Assembly: GCF_014773275.1 (NCBI RefSeq)
Contig: NZ_JACWMW010000008.1
Span: forward strand, 39,360 to 103,359
Length of the DNA stretch: 64,000 nucleotides
Direction: 5' to 3'
From: Mucilaginibacter rigui
GTDB taxonomy: Bacteria > Bacteroidota > Bacteroidia > Sphingobacteriales > Sphingobacteriaceae
Shown here: piece after piece, positions 15,729 to 25,533 of the stretch
How positions within the stretch are numbered: position 1 is the stretch's first letter
How the letters are laid out: each line of letters opens with the position of its first letter
The notes under the pieces: model-generated
Databases searched by the model: none
Seen by the model: the letters and a program-made list of their open reading frames with translations, nothing else
Told to the model about the DNA's origin: nothing
Program-made: the position numbers and the translations under genes

Positions 15729-16688
15729 ATGCCTTTACATATCAGTAATGATGATGCAAGCTTTATTGTGCTATTTCACAACAACCCCAACCCAATGTGG
15801 ATTGTTGAAGTGGACACCCTGCAATTTAAAGAAGTAAATGAGGCAGCAATAAAACATTACGGTTACAGCCGCGATGAGTTTCTGAACAAAATAAAGCTCT
15901 CCAACATCCGCCCGGTACACGAGCAACAGGAGATGCTTAACCTTATTAAACGGATAAAGCACAGCCAAACCATTAAAAAAGAACTTACTCACATCAAAAA
16001 AAATGGCAGGTCTATCCATGTAAATATTACTTCATATAATGTTGTGTTTAATGGCTTCTATTGCCGCATGGTCATCATTCATGATATTACGCAGCAGAAG
16101 CAAAAAGATGCTAAGCTTGTTGAAGCCCTTGACAGGATAAACGAAACGCTGGAGAGTATTACGGATGGTTTTATAACACTCGATCGTAAATTGCGGGTAA
16201 CCTATTGGAATAAAGAGGCGGCGCGGATATTATCTATAAATAAACAAACCATATTGCACAAAAAGCTTTGGGAGCTATACCCCTACTACCGCGAACTAAA
16301 TGTTTTTAAGCAATTAAAATACGCGTTAGAGCATAAAGAGACTGTAAAATTTGAGGAGCAAATTACCCAGTTAAAAAAATGGGTTTGCTTTACCGTTTAC
16401 CCGGGCGCCGATGGGCTTGCGGTATATTTTCAGGATATTACCAGCCAAAAACATGGCGAGGAGCAGATTAACCTGAAGAACGAGAGCCTTGACCAAATAG
16501 CCTATATCAATTCGCATATTATACGTAAGCCATTGGCTAACATTTTAGGGATCATTAACTCGTTGGACGGTTTACCTTGTGATGCAGAATATTTGGAGCA
16601 GCCAATAAAAATGCTGAAACAAAGCGCGACGGAACTGGATAACCGAATACAAGAGATAAATACCCGGGTAGAGAAAACGCTGAGGTAG
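15729..16688 (+). CDS. PAS-PAS protein with a histidine-kinase dimerisation-like helix but no ATPase domain
   Basis: Cytosolic sensor-like protein of 319 residues from ATG 15729; an in-frame ATG at 15663 would add 22 mostly hydrophobic residues and cannot be excluded. A first PAS domain (ALF-type start FIVLFHNNPNPMWIVE, ending MVIIHDIT) and a second (ESITDGFITLDRKLRVTYWNKEA to YFQDIT) are followed by a helical pair with NSHIIRKPLANILGIIN. That last stretch resembles a HisKA phosphoacceptor site. The protein then ends: there is no HATPase domain and no receiver. It may take part in phosphotransfer or only dimerise. Confidence 0.8.
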   Translation: MPLHISNDDASFIVLFHNNPNPMWIVEVDTLQFKEVNEAAIKHYGYSRDEFLNKIKLSNIRPVHEQQEMLNLIKRIKHSQTIKKELTHIKKNGRSIHVNITSYNVVFNGFYCRMVIIHDITQQKQKDAKLVEALDRINETLESITDGFITLDRKLRVTYWNKEAARILSINKQTILHKKLWELYPYYRELNVFKQLKYALEHKETVKFEEQITQLKKWVCFTVYPGADGLAVYFQDITSQKHGEEQINLKNESLDQIAYINSHIIRKPLANILGIINSLDGLPCDAEYLEQPIKMLKQSATELDNRIQEINTRVEKTLR

Positions 16689-16703
16689 CATGAAGCAAAC
16701 TCC

Positions 16704-17729
16704 TTAATGGAGTATCTTAAACATCAACTCCTTCATCAAACCACCGTGGTCGGTGTTTGACTCTACCCCCTTGCTTTTAAGGTCGTACTCGCGCAGATAA
16801 CTAATTACCTGGAAGGTTTTTCCTAAATTATAACCACGCGCGGCCTGTTCATAATCCTTTAAAAAATACGGGCTAACGCCAAGCTCTCTCGCCAGGTTTT
16901 GCGGGGTTTTGTCTTTCACGTAATGATAGGCAAGCACCTTGCTGAAAAAGTTGTTCAGGTTACCTAAAACAAGCACTATGGGGTTGGCTTTGGGGTTAGC
17001 CTCAAAATAATTCACTATCTGATTAACCTTGTATGCATCTTTTTTGGTGATAGCAGCCTGCAGTTCAAAAACATTGTATTCTTTACTGATGCCTATGTTA
17101 TCCTGTATCAGCTGAAGGGTAATCTCCTGCCCGGCGCTGATGTTTAGCATCAGCTTATCCAGTTCGTTGGCTATTTTTGACAGATCGTTGCCCAGGTACT
17201 CAGATAACATTGCGGCAGCCTGCGGGCTTATCTTATATTTTTTATCGGCTACGTACCCTTCTATCCAACCGGGGATCTTGCTATCATACAAAGCCGCCGA
17301 TTCAAATATCAACCCGTTTTTTTCAATAGCCTTATAAGTTTTTTTGCGTTTATCAAACTTGCCGTATTTATAGCAAAAAACCAGTATGGTACTTTGCAGC
17401 GGGTTTTCCAGGTAGCTTAATATGGGGTTGATGTTTTTTTTATCGTCATCATCCCGCCCCCACTTCATATCCTGCGCTTCTTTTACCATTACCACCTGGT
17501 AATCGCTCATCATAGGGTAACGTTTTGAGGCGTTTATAGCTGTCATCACATCAGTATCCTTACCGTATAGTATTGTTTGGTTAAACCCTTTCTCGGCGTC
17601 AGATAAAAGGTTATGCTCAATGTAATCGCTTATCAGGTCGATATAGTAAGGCTCCTCGCCATGCAGCAGGTATATGGGTTTATACTTGCGGTTCTTAAGA
17701 TCTTTTATTATATCAGGAGCAGTAGCCAT
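16704..17729 (-). CDS. holA: DNA polymerase III delta subunit
   Basis: Delta subunit of the clamp loader, which opens the beta sliding clamp during replication. It has 341 residues, with the delta N-terminal AAA+-like start KPIYLLHGEEPYYIDLI (no true Walker A, as normal for delta) and a middle ANELDKLMLNI segment. The C-terminal collar domain holds a typical LGNLNNFFSKVLAYHY stretch. It is divergent from the HsdR-N gene across a 136-base AT-rich gap. Confidence 0.94.
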   Translation of the reverse strand: MATAPDIIKDLKNRKYKPIYLLHGEEPYYIDLISDYIEHNLLSDAEKGFNQTILYGKDTDVMTAINASKRYPMMSDYQVVMVKEAQDMKWGRDDDDKKNINPILSYLENPLQSTILVFCYKYGKFDKRKKTYKAIEKNGLIFESAALYDSKIPGWIEGYVADKKYKISPQAAAMLSEYLGNDLSKIANELDKLMLNISAGQEITLQLIQDNIGISKEYNVFELQAAITKKDAYKVNQIVNYFEANPKANPIVLVLGNLNNFFSKVLAYHYVKDKTPQNLARELGVSPYFLKDYEQAARGYNLGKTFQVISYLREYDLKSKGVESNTDHGGLMKELMFKILH

Positions 17730-17752
17730 GGGTTAAGCCAAAAGTAAAAAGT

Positions 17753-17834
17753 AAAAAGTCAAAAACCTTATTTTGTAGAATATAAAGTAATAAACATGCA
17801 TTGTTGAAAGAGCATTTTTGATTTTTGACTTTTT
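17753..17834. repeat. AT-rich tandem-word inverted repeat
   Basis: AAAAAGTCAAAAA (17753-17765), preceded by AAAGTAAAAAGT copies, has an exact reverse complement TTTTTGACTTTTT at 17822-17834. It lies between divergent holA and the HsdR-N gene, so it overlaps both promoter regions. Confidence 0.6.
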
Positions 17835-17865
17835 AATTTTGAATTTAAATTACTTTTGAATTTGC

Positions 17866-18324
17866 ATGGACTTACTACTTCCGCTTAATTTACCGCCATA
17901 CCCTTTTAAACTGACCGAACAAAACGGACAGCTTACTGTATTTGATGAACTGCGAAAAAAAAACATCATTATTACCCCCGAGGAATGGGTGCGCCAGCAT
18001 TTTGTGCAATACCTTATTGGCCATAAGCAATACCCAAAAGCATTAATTAAATTAGAAGGGGGGTTGAAGCTGCACGGCATGGCCAAACGTACCGATATAG
18101 TGGTGTTCAATTCGGCGGGCCAGCGCATTTTGCTGGTGGAGTGTAAAGCCCCATCTGTTGCCATTACACAAGCTACTTTCGATCAGGCGGCTCGTTACAA
18201 TATGGTTCATAAGGTGCAGCTAATGGCAGTAAGCAACGGCTTGCAGCATTATTACTGCAGCATAGACCATGCAACAGCGAGTTATAAATTTATAGAGGAA
18301 TTACCGGGATACAGGGAGCTTTAG
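17866..18324 (+). CDS. HsdR N-terminal-like nuclease domain protein
   Basis: A 152-residue protein consisting only of the domain found at the N-terminus of type I restriction subunits (HSDR_N_2). The PD-(D/E)xK nuclease core is readable: an N-terminal helix with EEWVRQHFVQYLI, then KRTDIVVFN (Asp), then ILLVECKAP (ExK), then the QATFDQAARYN helix. No helicase, HsdM or HsdS is nearby. In my experience of Bacteroidota genomes this gene often stands beside holA, which would argue for a housekeeping DNA role over restriction. That role is inference. Confidence 0.82.
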   Translation: MDLLLPLNLPPYPFKLTEQNGQLTVFDELRKKNIIITPEEWVRQHFVQYLIGHKQYPKALIKLEGGLKLHGMAKRTDIVVFNSAGQRILLVECKAPSVAITQATFDQAARYNMVHKVQLMAVSNGLQHYYCSIDHATASYKFIEELPGYREL

Positions 18325-18327
18325 CTA

Positions 18328-20160
18328 TTAAACAGTAGCTATCAGGTTTTGGATCTTTTCCATCAGTTCATCCGGTTTAAACGGCTTGGCAACATAATCA
18401 TTCATACCGGCATTGGTCACCTGGTCGCGAATATCAAATAAAGCAGATGCCGTTAAAGCAATGATAGGGATATTAGATTTAGCCGGGTCAGTCATTCTCC
18501 GTATCTCCATCGAGGCGTCAAACCCATTCATCACCGGCATTTGCAGGTCCATCAAAATAATATCAAAATTACCGTACTGCACAATCTCCACCGCGCGTTC
18601 GCCATTTTCGGCTATGGTTGGTACAATCTTCCATTTAGAGAATAGTTTTTTCATCAGCATCACGTTAACCGGGTTATCCTCGGCTATTAAAACACGCAGG
18701 CTGCTGCCCGGGTCTTCAATTTCGGCTAAAACCGGTTGCAGCTCCTCGTTATTATTTCGTTGCTGCTGAGGTATTGCTAAACGTTCTTTTGGCTGTGCAA
18801 TAACTTCGGTAGATACCGGAAACTCCATATTAAAAGAAAACTCCGATCCTGCACCAACGTTACTACTCACATACATCTGGATAGATTGCAATTCCAACAG
18901 GCGTTTAACAATGGCCAATCCCAAACCTGTACCCCCATACTGTCGGGTTGTGGTGATAGATTCCTGAGTAAAAGGCTCAAAAATGGTTTCGAGGTTTTCC
19001 TTTTTAATACCTATACCGGTATCCTTTACAGAAAAGCCCACCGTAATGTTATTATGGCGGTCTTCTAAACAAGTTACCCTTACCCACACGCTGCCTTCCG
19101 ATGTAAATTTTATAGCGTTGCTAACCAGGTTAAATATGATCTGTGTAAGGCGGGTTGGGTCGCCAAATATTACTTTCCTTCTAAGCGTACTATCAATATC
19201 CAGTTTAAACAACAGACCTTTTTCTTCAGCTTTGATGATTTGCCCGCCGCAAATATTTTGCATCAGGTCAACCAGGTTAAATTTTATCTTTTCGAACACC
19301 ACCTTACCTGATTCTATCTTATTAAAATCAAGCACATCATTTACAATGGCCAGCAGGTTGTTGGCCGAAAACTTCAATATCTCCAGGTTCTCACTCTGAT
19401 CCTGCCGGGGGTTGTTCATCAACAGCAGGTTACTCATCCCGATAACCGCGTTTAAAGGCGTACGGATCTCATGCGACATGGTAGATAAAAATTCCGACTG
19501 TACCTGCGATGATTTTTCGGCTTTTTCTATAGCACGCTCAAATTTGATGTTTAGCGCAGCCTGCTCTTCGCCGTTATCTTTAAGCTGTTTGATGTTCTTT
19601 AAAAACGCGCTGTAAAAGTGGCTATGGATAAATATAATGAGTATAAAATTGGCAAATACAGCTATAATAGTGGTTGACTCATCTGCCTTTTCAGGCTTAA
19701 AATCAATAAAGTAATTATGGTCATACTGCATCACCATAAATATTAAAACAGGCAGTAAATTTAGCAACGAGTAAAACATGCCCCAGTTTTGCCCAAGCAT
19801 ATAAAAGCTAAATACAATTACCAGTATTATAAGTTGTATGGTAATAATATTTACGTCTTGTAGTATAACAAAAACAGTTGCCATATTTACCATGGTGCCA
19901 ACTACCAGCAGCAAATGCGATATGGTATGCCAGTGCGGTTTATAGGTAAGATATTTAAACAGCGCCAGTACTGCTGCTAATGCAATGGTGGCAGTACTGG
20001 TCATAACGCGCAGGTTTTGCAGGTAAACGCTTAAAAACAAAGCGCATAAACCAACAGCTGCAAGTAATAAACCATAATATAGCAAACGGATGCGTGCCTG
20101 GTCAAGAATTGACAGTTCGCGCCTGAGTATTTTATTAATCGAAAAATTAAAAAAATTCAC
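18328..20160 (-). CDS. Membrane-bound hybrid histidine kinase / response regulator
   Basis: A 610-residue sensor. Six to seven hydrophobic helices (about 25-200) with very short loops form the input region, so it may sense a membrane or intramembrane cue. A coiled linker leads to HisKA with MSHEIRTPLNAVIG (phosphoacceptor His about residue 230). The HATPase follows with NLVSNAIKFT, DTGIGI and GTGLGLAIVKRLLEL. A C-terminal receiver has RVLIAEDNPVN and DIILMDLQMPVMNG (phospho-Asp about 538) and KPF. No DNA-binding output or HPt domain is attached, so a separate partner is needed. Its 3' end abuts the HsdR-N gene (3 bases), convergent. Confidence 0.93.
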   Translation of the reverse strand: MNFFNFSINKILRRELSILDQARIRLLYYGLLLAAVGLCALFLSVYLQNLRVMTSTATIALAAVLALFKYLTYKPHWHTISHLLLVVGTMVNMATVFVILQDVNIITIQLIILVIVFSFYMLGQNWGMFYSLLNLLPVLIFMVMQYDHNYFIDFKPEKADESTTIIAVFANFILIIFIHSHFYSAFLKNIKQLKDNGEEQAALNIKFERAIEKAEKSSQVQSEFLSTMSHEIRTPLNAVIGMSNLLLMNNPRQDQSENLEILKFSANNLLAIVNDVLDFNKIESGKVVFEKIKFNLVDLMQNICGGQIIKAEEKGLLFKLDIDSTLRRKVIFGDPTRLTQIIFNLVSNAIKFTSEGSVWVRVTCLEDRHNNITVGFSVKDTGIGIKKENLETIFEPFTQESITTTRQYGGTGLGLAIVKRLLELQSIQMYVSSNVGAGSEFSFNMEFPVSTEVIAQPKERLAIPQQQRNNNEELQPVLAEIEDPGSSLRVLIAEDNPVNVMLMKKLFSKWKIVPTIAENGERAVEIVQYGNFDIILMDLQMPVMNGFDASMEIRRMTDPAKSNIPIIALTASALFDIRDQVTNAGMNDYVAKPFKPDELMEKIQNLIATV

Positions 20161-20267
20161 TTGTTTGCGTGCCGGTATTAATATTAGGTAAATTAAATAA
20201 TAATAAACAGTGGTATAATATACACAATATGTTACTATTTGATTATAAATACCCCAACATTATACAA

Positions 20268-22907
20268 TTAGCCTGCCAACCCGCGCAAATTATCTTCAAC
20301 TATCTTTAAACGGGCTTCTGCATCAGCCTTCTTTTTCAATTCGTTCTCTATTATCTCGGGCTTGGCATTTGCCATAAAGCGTTCGTTCCCTAATTTAGCG
20401 TTTACCGATTTTAAGAAACCTATCAAATAATCGCGTTCTTTTTCAAGGCGCTCCCGCTCTGCAATAACATCAATTTCTATGTTAAGCGATACAAAAAACT
20501 CGTCAGTACCCGCAATAAAGCTGTTTGCGCCGGTTATAGCATCATTAACTTTAGTCAATTCGGTAACATTACCCAGTTGTTTTATAATGGGCTCGTACAG
20601 GTTATAATCAATAGTCGAATTTGCTTTTACCGCCAGCGGCAACGCCTCTTTTGGCGACAACTGGTTACTGTTGCGCGTGTTACGAATTTGTGTTACCACT
20701 TGCTGAACTATCTCGATCTCGGCAACAAGCTGGGTATTTATTTTCCCGATAGCTGGCAATTGTGCAACAATGCAACAATCTAATTCGGTACGCGTACCAA
20801 ATAATTCGTCGTGCCAAAGCTCCTCAGTAAGGAACGGCATATACGGGTGCAGTACTTTTAAAATATCCTCAAAAAATGAAACAGTAGCGTTAAAAGTTTC
20901 GGCATCTATCTTTTGCTTTTCAACCCCTTGCTGATAGGCAGGTTTTACCATCTCCAGGTACCATGCACAAAAATCGTCCCATACCAGTTTGTAGGTGGTC
21001 ATTAACGCTTCAGATAGGCGGTATTGGGCAAAGTCGCTGTCAATCTCAACCAAGGCCTGGCTAAAGCGGCTTGCAAACCACTCAATAGCTACTCCATTTT
21101 TGGGGGCGATGCTCTCATCAATTTCCCAGCCTTTTACCAGTTTAAAGGCGTTCCATATTTTATTGGCGAAACCGCTTCCCTGTTCACAGTATTTTTCGTC
21201 GAACATCAGATCGTTCCCCGCAGGCGAGCAAAGCAGCATACCTACACGTACCCCATCCGCACCGTATTTTGCGATCAGGTCAAGCGGATCGGGCGAATTA
21301 CCTAACGATTTCGACATTTTACGGCCAAGCTTATCCCTAACAATACCGGTAAGGTAAACGTTGGTGAACGGCTTAGTCTCGCGCAGCTCATGCCCTGCCA
21401 TGATCATCCTGGCCACCCAGAAGAACAAGATCTCGGGCGCGGTTACCAGGTCATTTGTGGGGTAGTAATAGTTTATTTCGGCATTATCAGGGTTACGCAC
21501 ACCGTCAAAAACCGATATTGGCCACAGGCCCGATGAGAACCAGGTATCCAGTACGTCCTCGTCCTGGGTAAGCTGGTCTATGGTTAGCGATGCATCAATT
21601 TTATGTGCCTCGGCTAATGCTTCTTCTTTTGTTTTGGCCACTACAAATTCACCGTTTGGCAGGTAGTACGCCGGGATCTGCTGGCCCCACCAAAGCTGGC
21701 GGCTAATGTTCCAGTCCCTCACGTTCTCCATCCAGTGGCGGTAGGTGTTAATGAATTTTTCGGGGATCAATTTTACATCTCCATTCAACACATACGCTAA
21801 AGCAGGCTTTGCCAGCTCAGGCATTTTGCAAAACCATTGCATAGATAGCTTTGGTTCGATAGCCGCATTAGTACGTTCGCTATAGCCTATCTGCGAGGTA
21901 TAATCCTCCGTTTTTTCGAGCGCACCGGCTTCTTCTAAAAGCACTGCAATTTTTTTACGGGCAATGAAACGATCTTCACCAACCAATATTTGCGCTTTCT
22001 CGTTCAGCGTGGCATCATCATTTAATATATCGATGATTGGAAGCTTATGTTTTTGGCCAAGCTCGTAGTCGTTCAGATCATGCGCCGGGGTAACTTTTAA
22101 ACAGCCGGTACCAAAATCCATGGTTACGTACTCATCCAGTATCACCGGGATCTCGCGGTTTATCAGCGGGATAAAAACCGATTTACCATGCAGGTGCGTA
22201 TAACGCTCGTCATTAGGGTTTATACAGATAGCGGCATCAGCCATAATGGTTTCAGGCCTTGTCGTCGCGATGGTTAGGTGACTATTTTCGCCCGCTACCT
22301 TATAATTTATGTAATAAAGTTTCTGATTAACTTCTTTACGGTTAACCTCTTCGTCGCTAACCGCGGTTTTACTTTGCGGGTCCCAGTTTACCATGCGTAC
22401 GCCACGGTAGATCCAGCCTTTTTTATGCAGATGAACAAAGTAATCTATAACAGATTCGCTCATGCCCTCGTCCATAGTAAATTTTGTACGCTCCCAATCA
22501 CATGAGGCGCCGAGCTTTTTTAATTGCTCCAGGATAATACCGCCGTATTTTTCTTTCCACTCCCAGGCGTAGCTTAAAAACTCTTCGCGGGTAAGGTCTT
22601 TTTTATTGATACCGCGCTCTTTAAGCATGGCCACAACCTTTGCTTCGGTGGCTATGCTGGCGTGGTCTGTACCCGGCACCCAGCAGGCATTTTTGCCTTT
22701 CATACGGGCGCGGCGTATCAGTACATCCTGTATGGTATTGTTAAGCATATGGCCCATGTGCAGCACACCTGTTACGTTTGGCGGAGGGATAACGATAGTG
22801 TAAGGTTCACGATGGTCAGGTACTGATCTGAAAAAGTTGTGTTGTAACCAGTAACTGTACCATTTTTCTTCGGCTGCAGTGGGCGAATAGGTTTTTGCAA
22901 TACTCAT
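20268..22907 (-). CDS. valS: Valyl-tRNA synthetase
   Basis: Class I aminoacyl-tRNA synthetase charging tRNA-Val, 879 residues. The HIGH-type motif reads PPNVTGVLHMGHML and the KMSKS motif GRKMSKSLGN. The editing domain contains TTRPETIMADAA and the GTDHAS and WWGQQIPAYY segments are typical of ValRS. The C-terminal coiled-coil arm (IDVIAERERLEKERDYLIGFL...) is present. ATG 22907 is preferred over an in-frame TTG three codons upstream. The long repeat-bearing gap upstream separates it from the divergent M13 peptidase gene. Confidence 0.97.
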   Translation of the reverse strand: MSIAKTYSPTAAEEKWYSYWLQHNFFRSVPDHREPYTIVIPPPNVTGVLHMGHMLNNTIQDVLIRRARMKGKNACWVPGTDHASIATEAKVVAMLKERGINKKDLTREEFLSYAWEWKEKYGGIILEQLKKLGASCDWERTKFTMDEGMSESVIDYFVHLHKKGWIYRGVRMVNWDPQSKTAVSDEEVNRKEVNQKLYYINYKVAGENSHLTIATTRPETIMADAAICINPNDERYTHLHGKSVFIPLINREIPVILDEYVTMDFGTGCLKVTPAHDLNDYELGQKHKLPIIDILNDDATLNEKAQILVGEDRFIARKKIAVLLEEAGALEKTEDYTSQIGYSERTNAAIEPKLSMQWFCKMPELAKPALAYVLNGDVKLIPEKFINTYRHWMENVRDWNISRQLWWGQQIPAYYLPNGEFVVAKTKEEALAEAHKIDASLTIDQLTQDEDVLDTWFSSGLWPISVFDGVRNPDNAEINYYYPTNDLVTAPEILFFWVARMIMAGHELRETKPFTNVYLTGIVRDKLGRKMSKSLGNSPDPLDLIAKYGADGVRVGMLLCSPAGNDLMFDEKYCEQGSGFANKIWNAFKLVKGWEIDESIAPKNGVAIEWFASRFSQALVEIDSDFAQYRLSEALMTTYKLVWDDFCAWYLEMVKPAYQQGVEKQKIDAETFNATVSFFEDILKVLHPYMPFLTEELWHDELFGTRTELDCCIVAQLPAIGKINTQLVAEIEIVQQVVTQIRNTRNSNQLSPKEALPLAVKANSTIDYNLYEPIIKQLGNVTELTKVNDAITGANSFIAGTDEFFVSLNIEIDVIAERERLEKERDYLIGFLKSVNAKLGNERFMANAKPEIIENELKKKADAEARLKIVEDNLRGLAG

Positions 22908-22940
22908 AGCCTGCAAAAATAACTATTTGGCGCTAATATT

Positions 22941-23095
22941 CTCACGCAAAGACGCAGAGACACAAATTTACTCACCCGATCATCGCTTCGCTTCACCACC
23001 CTCTCTTCGCTGCGCGCAAAGAGGGTTTTGCTTTTTCTTTCCTCACCCTCTCTGCTGCGCAAAGAGGGTCGCACACGAAGTGCTGCGGGGTGAGT
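22941..23095. repeat. Repeat-rich gap between valS and the M13 peptidase gene
   Basis: The 469-base gap 22908-23376 holds no convincing gene. It contains CACGCAAAGACGCAGAGACAC (22943-22963). Outer arms ACTCACCC (22970-22977) and GGGTGAGT (23088-23095) enclose two hairpins built on CCCTCT...AGAGGG (22999-23025 and 23046-23068, both with GCGC in the loop side) and a small GCAC-GTGC hairpin (23071-23083). From 23100 to 23376 the sequence is AT-rich; I see only a 28-codon ATG frame near 23221, which I do not call. Confidence 0.65.
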
Positions 23096-23376
23096 CAACT
23101 AATGAAGCGACATATATAACTAAACGTTTATATGGAACAATTATAAATTACAGCATGCTAAATATTAGCAACAATAATTTTACATATAGCCGTTTATATA
23201 TTATAAATAATGCACCGAAGATGAAAACAATACCTGCAAATCGTTTTTTGGCCGCTTTTATCAGATTATCGAAGTTATCTGTTGTGATCAACTGGTTCAA
23301 CAAATAGAGTTGCCCCTACTTATTATTTGCTACACGGCAGATAAAAAATTACCTTGATCTTTTTACTGACTAAATC

Positions 23377-25458
23377 ATGAAATTAAAGTTCACCAACTTA
23401 ATGCTGATGGGTGCGTTGTGCCTGTCGGCTACCGCTTTTGCCGCCAATGGCGACAAACCCGTTAAAGGGAAAACCCAAAGCAAAACCACAAACGATCCGC
23501 CCCGTAAATTCATCGACCCGGCCAATATGGACCTGTCTGTAAAACCCGGCGACGATTTTTTTGACTATGCCAATGGTAACTGGATAAAACAGAACGCCAT
23601 ACCGGCAAAAGAAACCCGCTGGGGCAGTTTCAACATCCTGAGGCAGGATAACACCAACCGCCTGTTAGGTTTACTTAACGAAGTAAGTAAAACGCCCGGC
23701 CAGCCAAAAGGCAGCCTTAAACAACGTGTTGGCGACCTTTATGCCAGCGGTATGGATAGCCTTGCAATCGAGAAGAAAGGTTACAGCCCAATAACAGCCG
23801 ACCTGGCACGCATCAATAATATAACTGACCTGAACGGTATTGTTAACGAACTGATTTACGAACGCGTAAACGGCATCGGCAGCCCACTGTTTGGTTTTGG
23901 CGTAGGCCAGGACGATAAAAATGTAGAAAAATACATTGTAAGCCTTAGGCAAGGCGGTACCAGTTTGCCTGACAGGGACAACTATTTAAAAGAAGACGCC
24001 CGTTCAAAAAAGATCCAGGATGCATTAAGAACTTATATTACTACCCTGTTTACCCTCACCGGCACCAATGCCGATGAAGCGGCTAAAAACGCGGCAGTGA
24101 TCTTTGACCTGGAGAAATCACTGGCTAAATCGCAACTGAGCCGTGTTGCGCAACGCGACCCGAATGTTACCTATAACAAGTTCTCGATAGCCGATTTCGC
24201 CAAAACCACACCACATTTAAACTGGGTAAAGCTGCTACCCATGTTAAAAGTTACCGGGCAGGACACCATTATTGTGGGCCAGCCAGCCTTTTTTAAAGAT
24301 GCTGATGCTTTATTAGCCTCTGCCCCGGTTAACGATTGGAAAACATATTTGAAGTGGAATATACTGCGTGGTTCGGCTGGTTCGTTAAGCTCGCCGTTTG
24401 TGAATGCAAGTTTTGCATACAGCAGTGCGTTAAGCGGCCAAAAAACACAAACCCCGCGTAACGAACGCATGAGCGGCCTTGTTGATGGTAGCATTGGCGA
24501 ACTGTTAGGCCAGCTTTACGTAGAAAAATATTTTACCCCGGCCGCCAAAAAATACATGGTAGACCTGGTGAACAACCTTAAAGGTACCCTTGGCGACCGC
24601 ATAAAACGCCTTGATTGGATGAGCGAGGAAACTAAAGCCCGCGCATTGAAAAAACTGGCCGCTTTCCGTGTTAAAATTGGCTACCCCGATAAATGGGAAG
24701 GTTATGACGGCCTTGTTATTAACCGCGATGATTATACGGGTAACTTAAGGCGCATTTCGGTTTGGCGCTATAACTTTAATGTGAGCCGCCTTGGCAAACC
24801 GGTTGATAAAACCCGTTGGGGAATGACGCCGCCAACCGTTAATGCTTATTACAACCCAACTAATAACGAGATTGCTTTCCCGGCGGGCATCCTGCAGTTC
24901 CCGTTCTTTGATTTTGGTGCAGATGACGCAGTGAATTATGGCGGCATAGGCGCCGTTATAGGCCACGAAATGACTCACGGTTTTGACGACGAAGGCCGCC
25001 AGTACGATGCCGACGGCACCCTGCGCGACTGGTGGACAAAAGACGATGCTGATAAATTTAAAGTACGCGCAGACCAGGTGGTTGGCCAGTACAACGCCTT
25101 CACGGTGTTGGATACCATGCATGTAAATGGCAAACTAACCCTTGGCGAAAACCTTGCAGATCTGGGCGGCCTCAACGTTGCTTACGAGGCTTACAAGAAA
25201 ACCAAACAAGGTCAGTCGAACAAAAAAATTGATGGCTTTACGCCCGACCAAAGGTTCTTCCTTTCATGGGCGCAGGTTTGGAGAGGTTCGCAACGCCCCG
25301 AGGCTGCCGCGCAACGTATCCTGACAGATCCGCACTCGCCGGAGCAATACCGCACCAACGCCCCAATAAGCAATATGGACGCCTGGTACACTGCGTTTGA
25401 TATTAAACCCGGTGATAAAATGTATAAGAAACCCGAAGACAGGATAAAGGTGTGGTAA
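23377..25458 (+). CDS. M13 (neprilysin/PepO) family zinc metallopeptidase
   Basis: Secreted or periplasmic zinc endopeptidase of 693 residues acting on small peptides. A signal peptide (about 1-22, ending AFAA) is followed by the large helical M13 N-domain and the catalytic domain. Catalytic residues are visible: the NAYYNPTNNEIAFPAG substrate-binding segment, HEMTH (HExxH) in GHEMTHGFDDEG, and the third ligand Glu in GENLADLGG. The C-terminal W motif is degenerate, MYKKPEDRIKVW. Length is standard. It appears monocistronic, followed by a terminator. Confidence 0.95.
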   Translation: MKLKFTNLMLMGALCLSATAFAANGDKPVKGKTQSKTTNDPPRKFIDPANMDLSVKPGDDFFDYANGNWIKQNAIPAKETRWGSFNILRQDNTNRLLGLLNEVSKTPGQPKGSLKQRVGDLYASGMDSLAIEKKGYSPITADLARINNITDLNGIVNELIYERVNGIGSPLFGFGVGQDDKNVEKYIVSLRQGGTSLPDRDNYLKEDARSKKIQDALRTYITTLFTLTGTNADEAAKNAAVIFDLEKSLAKSQLSRVAQRDPNVTYNKFSIADFAKTTPHLNWVKLLPMLKVTGQDTIIVGQPAFFKDADALLASAPVNDWKTYLKWNILRGSAGSLSSPFVNASFAYSSALSGQKTQTPRNERMSGLVDGSIGELLGQLYVEKYFTPAAKKYMVDLVNNLKGTLGDRIKRLDWMSEETKARALKKLAAFRVKIGYPDKWEGYDGLVINRDDYTGNLRRISVWRYNFNVSRLGKPVDKTRWGMTPPTVNAYYNPTNNEIAFPAGILQFPFFDFGADDAVNYGGIGAVIGHEMTHGFDDEGRQYDADGTLRDWWTKDDADKFKVRADQVVGQYNAFTVLDTMHVNGKLTLGENLADLGGLNVAYEAYKKTKQGQSNKKIDGFTPDQRFFLSWAQVWRGSQRPEAAAQRILTDPHSPEQYRTNAPISNMDAWYTAFDIKPGDKMYKKPEDRIKVW

Positions 25459-25500
25459 GGTTAGAGATTAGAGATCTGTGAATTAGAGATCAGATGAGAG

Positions 25501-25533
25501 GAAGCCCGGTTGAGAGACCGGGCTTCTTCTTTA
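25501..25533 (+). terminator. Terminator between M13 peptidase and DUF3368 genes
   Basis: A perfect 10-bp stem GAAGCCCGGT/ACCGGGCTTC with 6-base loop (25501-25526) is followed by a T-rich tract that runs into the stop of the convergent DUF3368 gene. The preceding bases (25461-25499) repeat the word TTAGAGAT(C) three times. Confidence 0.85.

Noticed and set aside
22927..23307. Plus-strand frame through the valS-M13 gap
   Set aside because: It translates repeat words and hairpins, has no conserved composition, and the start lies inside the repeat block.
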